A DNA stretch of 33,441 bases. Source: Candidatus Methanofastidiosum methylothiophilum (GTDB lineage Archaea; Methanobacteriota_B; Thermococci; Methanofastidiosales; Methanofastidiosaceae). Positions within the stretch are counted from its first letter, which is position 1. Every line of letters starts with the position of its first letter. The translations under genes were made by a program, and so were the position numbers. Below are positions 22,825-31,100 of this stretch, piece after piece. Where the stretch lies: contig LNJB01000001.1 of NCBI GenBank assembly GCA_001587595.1, positions 55,727 to 89,167 of the forward strand, read 5' to 3'. The notes below the pieces were generated by a model that saw only the letters and a list, made by a program, of their open reading frames with translations, did not search any database and was not told the origin of the DNA.

Positions 22825-23865
22825 TTAATAATTAATTTTATCTTGTGCTTTTAATTCTAAAATATACGAGCTCATTCTACCTTTGATTTTCTCTGAATTT
22901 TCAAGAATTTCTTTTTTAATATATTCATTTTTGTAGACTGGATTTTTAGGAAATTCTAGTTTATTTTTTAACAAAGAAATATCCGTCATGCTACCTTCAA
23001 ATCGTCTCTTTGATATTTTTTGAAATTCGAGTATTTCAGAAGTGAGTGATTTTCCAAGCTTTGAGCCATAAAACTTTTGCCAGGGAAATTTAGTAATACC
23101 ATTTGAGCCTGCCATTAACAGTGGGCCGACAAGAGCTATCCTATCCGACCAAATTCCTGTGATAATCTCAATTTCTGGGAACATAATCCTTGTTTCAGAT
23201 ACAACATCAATATAGTACAAAGAAGGGGGCGACACAAAATTTTCAAAGGGCGTTCCTTTGTGGGGATTTAAAGAATAAAATGTAATCCTATCTATTTTGT
23301 AATTTTTAATTATATCAAAAAGATTTGCAAGATCTTCTCTTTTTTCACCAACACCTAGTATTATAGTGAGTCCTTTTTTATAGTTTAAATCAGAAGCATT
23401 ATCTAAGAAGTTCATCAATTTATCCCAGCTCTTTGATGGACATAGTTTAGTAAAGAGCTTTTCAGTAAAAGTTTCTATTGATGCTGTCACACCCTTAATT
23501 TCATTTTCAAATAAAGAAAGGGCTTTTTTATCAAGTACTCCCGTATTTAGCCATACCGGTTCCCCAGTTATGGATGCAACTCCTTTTGCAATATTTGAAA
23601 TATTTTTAATATCATAAACACCGTAACCTGAAGAAAGGAACTCTACTTTCCAATTAGCCATCTTAACAAGAAAAGCCTCTGCAAAGACGGACTCGATGCT
23701 TCTTAGCCCTTTTTTAGGACTATCTTTAATTGTGGACATATAGCAGAATTTGCAATCCCTTAACTCACAAAAATACGATAAAAAAATAGCTCTTTCGATA
23801 TTAATAGAATCAAAATTCTTCTCAGTTAATTCGAATGCTTTTTGTAATCTCCTATTAAAGTCCAT
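22825..23865 (-). CDS. Radical SAM enzyme with CX4CX2C motif, biotin synthase-like
   Basis: A 346-residue radical SAM protein. The cluster-binding cysteines are C33, C38 and C41 in FCELRDCKFCYMS, a CX4CX2C spacing rather than the standard CX3CX2C. Later motifs fit a TIM-barrel enzyme of the biotin-synthase-like type: FLSSGYGVYDI (glycine-rich), WLNTGVLD, GVTASIETF, LTIILGVGE, ITFYSLNPHKGTPFE and GSNGITKFPWQKF. I do not know its substrate. The ATG at 23865 is preferred: AGGGAT overlaps the preceding stop codon just upstream, whereas the upstream in-frame ATG at 23907 would overlap the regulator gene by 35 nt. It is encoded directly after a FilR1-type regulator, with 7 nt between them, as one operon. 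Confidence 0.87.
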   Translation of the reverse strand: MDFNRRLQKAFELTEKNFDSINIERAIFLSYFCELRDCKFCYMSTIKDSPKKGLRSIESVFAEAFLVKMANWKVEFLSSGYGVYDIKNISNIAKGVASITGEPVWLNTGVLDKKALSLFENEIKGVTASIETFTEKLFTKLCPSKSWDKLMNFLDNASDLNYKKGLTIILGVGEKREDLANLFDIIKNYKIDRITFYSLNPHKGTPFENFVSPPSLYYIDVVSETRIMFPEIEIITGIWSDRIALVGPLLMAGSNGITKFPWQKFYGSKLGKSLTSEILEFQKISKRRFEGSMTDISLLKNKLEFPKNPVYKNEYIKKEILENSEKIKGRMSSYILELKAQDKINY

Positions 23866-23872
23866 TTTATCC

Positions 23873-24628
23873 CTAAATTTCCTTAGAGTTATCCCATAAA
23901 AATTCAAAATTTGATATTGACCAATCTAAAAATCGCATTCCTTTTCCACTGATAATATTAAGATAATCAAATTCATGTTCATTGTTTTCAAATCCTACCC
24001 ATGAAAAGTTCCTATCGCATACTTGCATAACACAGTACATCTCTTTTCTTTCTATGAATCTAATCCCATAATTTTCAGCATCAGGAAAATGAGTTATATC
24101 ATTAAAGTTGTTCTTTTCTTCAATTGGATATATTGCCCTAATATTTACAGTTTTTGTCACATTCAAAAATATGTCCTGAATATCTTTTGATACTTTAGAA
24201 AAAATACAAAGGTGTTCTTTTATAGAATCTTTTACGTTTTTTGATATAAAGGGAAAAACATCAATTGGGGTAAGATAAGTCAATTCATTGTTTTTCCAAG
24301 TCAAAAAATCTCTGACAAAAGAATTTGGAATCTTTCCAATATTATGTTTTTCAATGAAACAAGAGAACTTCTCCACATTAGATTCTAAATCTTGGAGATT
24401 TTTGATCTGTGATTTATAAATTTGTCCTTGTTTAGATAGGTAAAATTGTGTTCCATCCTTTACAGCAAGCTTTCTTTCGACAAAGAGGTTTAACTGGGTA
24501 GAAACATCTTGCCATCGCATTTCAAGTTTTTTTGCAATATCTAAGCTTTTTTGAGGAGTTGTAAGGGATAATTCATCTAAAATATCCATTCTTTTTTGAC
24601 TGTTTAAAATAAAATTCCAAAGTTCCAT
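23873..24628 (-). CDS. Winged-helix transcriptional regulator, FilR1 (DUF1724) type
   Basis: A 251-residue archaeal regulator. Residues about 1-75 form a winged helix-turn-helix (SQKRMDILDELSLTTPQKSLDIAKKLEMRWQDVSTQLNLF, then a wing with LAVKDGTQFYLSKQG). The remainder resembles the FilR1 middle domain (former DUF1724): IPNSFVRDFLTWKNNELTYL, DVFPFI, VNIRAIYPIEE, IRFIERKEMYCVMQV, and the closing GMRFLDWSISNFEFLWDNS. FilR1-type proteins were first described in a methanogen, with an acyl-homoserine lactone system; the ligand here is unknown. It precedes the radical SAM gene in the same operon and probably controls it. The ribosome binding site is weak (GATGG about 8 nt upstream). Confidence 0.82.
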   Translation of the reverse strand: MELWNFILNSQKRMDILDELSLTTPQKSLDIAKKLEMRWQDVSTQLNLFVERKLAVKDGTQFYLSKQGQIYKSQIKNLQDLESNVEKFSCFIEKHNIGKIPNSFVRDFLTWKNNELTYLTPIDVFPFISKNVKDSIKEHLCIFSKVSKDIQDIFLNVTKTVNIRAIYPIEEKNNFNDITHFPDAENYGIRFIERKEMYCVMQVCDRNFSWVGFENNEHEFDYLNIISGKGMRFLDWSISNFEFLWDNSKEI

Positions 24629-24793
24629 TAAAAACCCATCTTAATTTAATATGCTATCACAAAAATAGAAGATTTCATATTATTTAAAGTTATTGTATAT
24701 AAAATAATTTTAGGCCATTATTACATAATTGGGATAATAAAAATATGTTATTATAGTATAGCTATAATTTTATATAAAAATTCTTATAACAAA

Positions 24794-24834
24794 CGAAATA
24801 TTTATAAATATTAAAATGGAATCAGATATGTGAT
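24794..24834 (+). promoter_or_regulatory. Promoter and RBS of the symporter operon
   Basis: A BRE CGAAA at 24794-24798 is followed by TATA box TATTTATAAATA (24799-24810). A transcript start near 24830 and the sequence TGTGAT at 24829-24834 precede the small ATG at 24840. The same AACGAAAT arrangement precedes the surface-protein gene. Confidence 0.65.
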
Positions 24835-24839
24835 TAAAA

Positions 24840-24953
24840 ATGTTAGGAATTTCTGATCCATGGGTTTGGTCGGCATATTTGTTGACTATTCTGGCTACCT
24901 TGTTATGTGTAGGGTGGTCGCTAGTTAATCTAAAAGAAAATAAAGGTGAATAA
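24840..24953 (+). CDS. Symporter small accessory protein, 37 residues
   Basis: A 37-residue single-pass membrane protein read directly from the sequence. It begins MLGISDPWVW, continues with one hydrophobic helix (SAYLLTILATLLCVGWSL) and ends with a short basic-acidic tail. Its stop codon is followed without a gap by the ATG of the symporter. Small proteins of this kind, with the M-L-G-x-x-DP start and a single helix ending in LLCV, are known to precede sodium:solute symporter genes in archaea and anaerobic bacteria and are annotated as symporter small accessory proteins. AAAGGTGAATAA at its own end supplies the ribosome binding site of the symporter. The role is probably assembly or regulation of the transporter. 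Confidence 0.88.
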   Translation: MLGISDPWVWSAYLLTILATLLCVGWSLVNLKENKGE

Positions 24954-26702
24954 ATGGAAAATGTAGTCATATCCATAATTATACTTGTTGCATACCTTGT
25001 TATCACTGGTTTTTTAGCACACAAAGGCTGGAAAGAAACAAAAAATAAAGAAGATTATATGTTGGCTGGACGGAAAGTCCACCCATATATAATAGCAATA
25101 TCTTATGGGGCCACATTTATCAGCACTTCTGCTATAGTTGGTTTTGGTGGATCTGCGTCAATGTTTGGTATGGGTTTATTGTGGCTTACGTTCATGAATG
25201 TTTTTGTTGGAATATTTTTGGCATTCGTAGTATGGGGAAATCGGGCAAGGCATGTTGGAAAAAATCTTGGAGCTTTGACCTTTCCAGAAATAGTTGGAAA
25301 GCGATTTAATTGCAAATTTTTACAGGGTTCTTTTGGGCTTTTAATAACTATATTCATGCCGATATACGCATCAGTTGTCATAATAGGTGCTGCAAGAATG
25401 ATAGAATCAACATTTAATTTAAATTTTAATCTAGCACTTATTGTGATGACCGGCATTGTTGCAATTTATGTCCTCTTTGGCGGATTGCTTGCCGTCCTTT
25501 ATACAGACGCACTTCAAGGCACCATAATGGTTGTTGGAATGATACTACTACTAGTTGGAACTTATGCCGCATTTGGAGGAGTCACAGAAGCTCATCAAGC
25601 ACTCGAAAACTTTCAGCTTACGGACTCTTATTCTATATTAACAAATAAAGGGGCACCATTATCAGTATTTGGCCATCAAGGATTTACTACTTTTCCAGTA
25701 ATGAGTTTGGGAAATATACCGGCAAGCGCAAGCGGATTAAATAATACGCAAGGTATATTCTGGGCCGTCTTAATGGGTCTGATATTTGGGGTTGGAGTTG
25801 GGGTACTAGCCCAACCACAATTGGCAGTTCGTTGTATGACCGCAAAAAGTAAGCGTGACCTAACTAAAGCCGTTGGAATAGGAGGAGTTTTCATCCTTTT
25901 GATGACAGGGGTCGCTTTTACGGTAGGCTCCCTCACAAACGCATATTTTGAGAAAGAAGGTGTGGAAGTAATAAAGGCAGAATACAAACCCACACTTACA
26001 AATCAGCAGATTAGGGATCTTTACTTCAAATATGATGAAAATGGAAAGTTAATTGGACGACCTTCTGAATATGTATATTGGACTGATTCAGCAATACCCG
26101 AATATGTCAATTACAGATTCCCAAGTTGGTTTGTCATTCTCTTCATGTTAACACTATTGTCTGCTGCAATGTCAACTATTTCAGGACAATTCCACGCAAT
26201 GGGCACCTCTTTTGGGCATGATTTTTATCATGTATGGGTTAAAAATTCATCAGAAAAAATTAATGCAGTAACAGCTACAAAAGTAGGCATTGGAGCTACT
26301 GTCTTAATTTCCCTTGCATTAGGATACATACTTCCGCCAGCAGTAATTGCCAGAGGAACAACAATATTCATGGGAATGTGTAGTGCAGTATTCTTGCCTG
26401 CTTACACAGGCGCATTGTTTTGGAAAAGGTCAACAAGGGTGGGGGCTATAGCTTCGATGACAGGAGGTTTCTTATCATGGCTTATATGGACACTCTTCTT
26501 CAAGGTATCGGAATCAGAGCCATTAAGGATATGCAATCTGATATTTGGAAAATCATGCCTTCTTAATGCAAAGGCATCGCTAACTCAGCTAGATCCATTC
26601 TTCATTGCTATACCGATTGCTGTCATACTCATGATAGTGGTGAGCCTTCTGACAAAACCTCCTGAACAAAAGTTAATTGACAAGGCATTTGAAGGAATCT
26701 AA
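24954..26702 (+). CDS. Sodium:solute symporter family (SSS) transporter
   Basis: A 582-residue membrane protein with about 13 hydrophobic helices, of the SSS/SLC5 LeuT-fold family. Recognisable parts are KNKEDYMLAGRKVHPYIIAISYGATFISTSAIVGFGG (the start of the core, with the conserved serine-rich segment), GGLLAVLYTDALQGTIM, VGVLAQPQLAVRCMTAKSKRDL, and SAAMSTISGQFHAMGTSFGHDFY, where the paired serine/threonine residues near the second sodium site lie. A periplasmic-type loop at about residues 325-385 contains charged residues. The substrate (organic acid, amino acid or vitamin) cannot be told. The gene is translationally coupled to the small accessory protein. It is followed by repeated T tracts. 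Confidence 0.93.
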   Translation: MENVVISIIILVAYLVITGFLAHKGWKETKNKEDYMLAGRKVHPYIIAISYGATFISTSAIVGFGGSASMFGMGLLWLTFMNVFVGIFLAFVVWGNRARHVGKNLGALTFPEIVGKRFNCKFLQGSFGLLITIFMPIYASVVIIGAARMIESTFNLNFNLALIVMTGIVAIYVLFGGLLAVLYTDALQGTIMVVGMILLLVGTYAAFGGVTEAHQALENFQLTDSYSILTNKGAPLSVFGHQGFTTFPVMSLGNIPASASGLNNTQGIFWAVLMGLIFGVGVGVLAQPQLAVRCMTAKSKRDLTKAVGIGGVFILLMTGVAFTVGSLTNAYFEKEGVEVIKAEYKPTLTNQQIRDLYFKYDENGKLIGRPSEYVYWTDSAIPEYVNYRFPSWFVILFMLTLLSAAMSTISGQFHAMGTSFGHDFYHVWVKNSSEKINAVTATKVGIGATVLISLALGYILPPAVIARGTTIFMGMCSAVFLPAYTGALFWKRSTRVGAIASMTGGFLSWLIWTLFFKVSESEPLRICNLIFGKSCLLNAKASLTQLDPFFIAIPIAVILMIVVSLLTKPPEQKLIDKAFEGI

Positions 26703-26719
26703 TTCATTATTAAAAAATA

Positions 26720-26767
26720 TTTTTTTCTTATTATATTTTTTTCTTATTATATTTTTTCTTATTAATA
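26720..26767 (+). terminator. Tandem T-tract terminator
   Basis: Two perfect tandem copies of a 16-nt unit (seven T, then CTTATTATA) at 26720-26735 and 26736-26751 are followed by a slightly changed third copy to 26767. Repeated T tracts of this kind terminate transcription efficiently in archaea and should insulate the symporter operon from the surface-protein gene. Confidence 0.65.
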
Positions 26768-26794
26768 ATAGTTTGATTATTTCTCTAAAGCAAA

Positions 26795-26814
26795 CGAAAT
26801 CTTTTTATATATAA
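26795..26814 (+). promoter_or_regulatory. Promoter of the DUF11 surface-protein gene
   Basis: A BRE CGAAA at 26795-26799 is followed by TATA sequence TTTTTATATATAAA. The TATA centre is about 24-26 nt before the ATG at 26831, so the mRNA is probably leaderless. Confidence 0.6.
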
Positions 26815-26830
26815 ACAATGCATAAATACT

Positions 26831-28003
26831 ATGAAAAAGTTATCAATTTTTTTAACTATATTAGTTTTCCTAATAAATTTTTCTTTGTTATTCGTTTCTG
26901 CACAGATTATTGATGTTAGTATTGATGGAAACTCAACAGTTTATATGTGCTACCCTTACGATTACAATGTAACTCTTAGGAATAATTCAGTTAATCAAAG
27001 TGCAACAAATATTAATTATGTAATCACTTTGCCAATAGGGTTTAACACTACAGATCCTTTAGCTTACAATATCTCCTCTTTAGGGCCAGGGATTTCAAAC
27101 AAGATAAAGATTCATGTTGATACATTATGTAGTGCTCAAGGTGGAAATATTTCTGTTAACGGAACTTATGATTATAATAACACCCACGCTATATTCACTA
27201 CTACAAAGCCAATATCTTTGTATCAAGGGGCAGTTACAATAGAAAAAACACCATCGACACAAAATGCCACCTTAGAGGAAAATGTTTCGTGGACCATAAC
27301 AGTAAAGAGTACCGGTCTTGGGCCGATTGAAAATGTATTAATTACAGATACCCTTGGGCAAGGATTAAAATACATTTCATCATCACCTGCAGGCGCTTTG
27401 GACTCACCTGGAACATATAAATGGACATCCAATGAAGTTCCTGCACTTTCCCATATGAATCCTAATGATGAAGTAAAAATTGAACTAAAAGCCAAAGTTA
27501 TTGAATGTAATAATTTAACTAATTTAGCTAAAGTTTCATGGGGATGCGAACCAGGATGTTTAGGACAAGAAACGATTGCAAGTATTGCTTTTCAGCCAAA
27601 TCCTCCCAAGATAGATTACATCCTTCCCACTTTTAATCTAACATACTGTGGAACTGGAAATAAGTTCACCATACCTATAACAAATACTGGCGGTACTGCT
27701 TACGACTTTAATTTATCGGCAGACTTTGGGCCATTGACGGTTACTAATATAACTTCTCCTTCTGGTGCGTCTTATAGTGGGGGTAAATTTATTTTAGGTA
27801 ATGTTCCAAATGGAACTACTAATCTAACTTTTGATCTGACTCCAATGGGTAGTTGGTGTAGTGATTTACCTTCAGGAGTAGTAATCTTTGAACCACTGCT
27901 TCTTCAAATTACAATTTTGAGAAGTGTACTCCTATTGAGTATAAAAATACTTATCAGTTCCCAGATAACAATTTCTGGGACGATGTTAATATATCATCCT
28001 TAA
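26831..28003 (+). CDS. Giant DUF11-repeat surface protein, N-terminal part (frameshifted)
   Basis: A 390-codon frame. Residues 1-25 are a signal peptide (MKKLSIFLTILVFLINFSLLF, ending VSAQ). Beta-rich repeat domains follow, including a clear DUF11 unit at about 135-220 (ATLEENVSWTITVKSTGLGP, then IENVLITDTLGQGLKYISSSPAG). The sequence is rich in Asn, Thr and Gly, with paired cysteines such as CEPGC and CGTGN. After about residue 355 (DLPSGVVIFEP) the frame turns into a non-matching Leu/Ile-rich tail and stops at 28003. The domain sequence continues instead in the next frame, which is open from 27892 into the large frame that follows. The two pieces are therefore one gene with a frameshift near 27890-27905. 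Confidence 0.85.
   Translation: MKKLSIFLTILVFLINFSLLFVSAQIIDVSIDGNSTVYMCYPYDYNVTLRNNSVNQSATNINYVITLPIGFNTTDPLAYNISSLGPGISNKIKIHVDTLCSAQGGNISVNGTYDYNNTHAIFTTTKPISLYQGAVTIEKTPSTQNATLEENVSWTITVKSTGLGPIENVLITDTLGQGLKYISSSPAGALDSPGTYKWTSNEVPALSHMNPNDEVKIELKAKVIECNNLTNLAKVSWGCEPGCLGQETIASIAFQPNPPKIDYILPTFNLTYCGTGNKFTIPITNTGGTAYDFNLSADFGPLTVTNITSPSGASYSGGKFILGNVPNGTTNLTFDLTPMGSWCSDLPSGVVIFEPLLLQITILRSVLLLSIKILISSQITISGTMLIYHP
27890..27905 (+). other. Frameshift site within the DUF11 gene
   Basis: Upstream the coding frame reads GVVIFEP and then degenerates. In the frame one base earlier the sequence from 27892 is open and reads on as SSNYNFEKCTPIEYKNTYQF and further, in the style of the repeat domains, up to the ATG at 28144. 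A single extra base (or two lost bases) around CCACTGCTTCTTC would restore one frame of about 1,950 residues. No obvious heptamer slippery site was seen. Confidence 0.75.
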
Positions 28004-28143
28004 AATTCCGGGAAGAGTTACCAAACAATCAAGTTCTTGTAAGCCCTGTTAAAATTACTATTGACTCCTGCAGTGTTAATTACACACCACCTGTTTCACC
28101 ATACCTTGATGTTAATTTTTCAGATACAGTTTTACAAAATCTC

Positions 28144-31100
28144 ATGTGGGCTACTTGCTCCTTAGATTCAAATACAACAAGCGTTAGAAGCAAAAAAATT
28201 ACTATTGAGTATAATCTATCAAATCAGAAACTATCAGAACCAATATGCGCAAGCTCTCACACATTTTTTGACTGGTCAATATTAAATACTGGTAAATCTT
28301 CAAGTGGCGGGGATTGTTACGATAATTCTATGCAGATCAGAAACGGAGTATTTGTTACAGTAAACGGTGCTGATGTAAATGTCAACTTAAGTAATCTTCC
28401 TACAGTAATCGATAGATGTGGAACGTATATAGTTACACTTAACATCAGTAGAGACTCAATTGGAGGTGCATATGATGTTAATGTATCCTTCCCAACTAAT
28501 AATTATCATGTTAATAACATTACTATAAACGGCGGTTCGCCTAATCAAATATTAGGCTCAAACGGCTATGAATGGAAGTATGGGGACTTTTTTGTTAATA
28601 ATACTTCGGCAAGTATTGATCTAAATGTTACTAAAAGATGTGATTCAAATGGACAAATGACTGCAAACGTCGTATGGCATGATAGATGTAATAACGACGC
28701 ACCCGACAATATTTGTAGTGATAGTACTTCTTCAACACCTAGATTAATTTTATCTGGGAATGTATGCTTAATGAAAGTGCCAGAGTTGTTATGGGCTACA
28801 ACCGACAAAGCTACTTGGAAACTATGTCTTACAAATGCAGGCAGTGGAGGGGGCTATAATGTCTGGCTTGAAGATAAACTTGGATCTGGACTTTCATACA
28901 ACTCATCCACTGGAACGTATTCTCAAGTCACCATTAATAAAGACAGAAATGGAAATCCGATCAATGGGGCAACATGGTTTATCCCTAAAATTGATGCTGG
29001 AGATAGGACTGAAATTCTGTTAACTGTAAATATCGACGCATGTAGTAATCTAACAAATAATGCATCTACAAGTGCAGGATGCCTAGGGGTAGACTGTCAG
29101 CCTATTAAGACAGATAATTCCTCAATCAGAATACCTCCTTCAGAAGCTATTACAGCCAATCATATACCCGGATCAATAAATATGTGTGGCGAGGAAAATG
29201 TAACTATTATTGTTAAAAATACAGAGCTGACATATGTTTATGATGTCAATGTCACTGCCTCCCTACCAACAGGAATAATCTATGTAAGTGGAACAAGTCC
29301 TAATCCAGAAAATCCAAATAGTAATCCTCTCAGGTGGACAAAATCTCAAATTTCAGGGTTAGAGGCCCTTGCCCCTTCAAGTGAAATTGCAATAAATTTT
29401 AAAATTCGCTCAAGTTGTAACATGCCATCCTCTGGAAATTTTATTAGCCAAGCTACATATAAATCTCCATGTAATGCTGTAAAAATATCTACGCAGGAAA
29501 TTTCCCAAATTGTCAGGAGAACTCCGACATTATCAATATCTAAACATGGAAGAAATCACACCACAGGAACTTCATTTGCCGACAACGTCGCTGCAGAACC
29601 AGGGAATATTGTGGAATGGAGGCTTGTTATCACAAATAGCGGTAGTGCTGCAGCAACAAACGTTGAATTTTATGATGTCTTGCCTTCTAATATGACTTTC
29701 GGAGGTATAAGCACAAGTCAATATCCTGCAGTAGGCACTATACCTTCAGGCTCAGGAACATTAGCAGATCCATGGAAGCACGGCACATTATCAAATGTAT
29801 CAGGTAGCAATGCTGCTACTTATTATGTTTGGGGAACAGTAAATGCTGGGGGTTGCCAAGCCGCTACAACTAATATAGCACATGTTAGGTATGGTTGCGA
29901 TAATCCGGACTGCAGATTTAATTTCATTTCATCAAGTAGCCGTTCTTTAAGGACTAGGCCAAACTTTGTTAGATCTCAAACTATTGGAACCTTTACTACT
30001 TGCGATGGAATTATTACAATTAATTTAAGAAATGATTCGGGCTATCCAACTGCTTACAATGTTTTTGTAACTTCTACATTGCCACCAGGTTATATTTATG
30101 ACTCTATGATTACAGGGCCAAATCCAACTCCAAATCCTCCTTCGAATCCTGCTCAACCTATATGGTCACTCGGCAATATGGCAGCTAGTGGAGCAAATAC
30201 TGTTCTTCAATTTAGAGTAAAAAATGATGGATTAAGCTGTGGTACTGTAACCCCTGGAACAAACAATGTAAGAATTGATTATCAGGATAGCTGTCATAAT
30301 CCACTAAGTGTAAGTTATACTAGCCCGACTATAACTCCATTGAAGCCTATTATTTCTGTTTCTAAAACTCCAGCACTACAGCCTGTTTCACCTGGTGGCA
30401 CTGGAAGCTGGACTATCACCGTTACAAATATAGGTAACACTCCCGCTTACAATGTAACTGTTATTGATACATTGAGTTCTGATTGGGAAACACCAATAGT
30501 TGCAGGAAATGGAACTAACGGAGAAACACCGATTGTTTCGGGCAACACTATAACTTGGCATATACCCGGTCCAATCGCGCAATCAGGAGGCACTTGGTCA
30601 GCGACTTTATCTGCTAGATTAAAAGGCAATGCAGGTACTGGTACAAATGGAGTTATTGTAGTAGGTAAATGTTCCAATGGATGCATATACAGCAGTGCAA
30701 CTGATAGTGCAAGAATAATCAATATCCAAGGACTATTTAAAGAATCAGAAAAAGAAAAAGCAACAATAGGTGAAGAAGTAGTATTTGATTTGGCAGTTGT
30801 ATATTCGGGAGTCGGATCAAACTACACCAATACAACAATAGTTGACCATTTACCTGATGGAATTGAATACATTTCACATACCTATACTGATACTTTTGGT
30901 GGAACAATACAACAATTTAATCAAAATGGACAAGTTCTTACTTGGAAACTTGGAACTCCATTGGGGGCACCTAACAGAAACTTTGTTGGGCCCAACAACA
31001 TACTTATCAAAATTACAGGAAGGATTAAGAATATTCTACCTGATAATGTTAGGGATGTTACACTTGTAAACAATGCTAATACTAGCTTTATTCAAGATGG

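Noticed and set aside
26720-26767. Short tandem repeats as a possible CRISPR or satellite
   Set aside because: The units are 16-nt T-rich direct repeats with no spacers, best read as a terminator.
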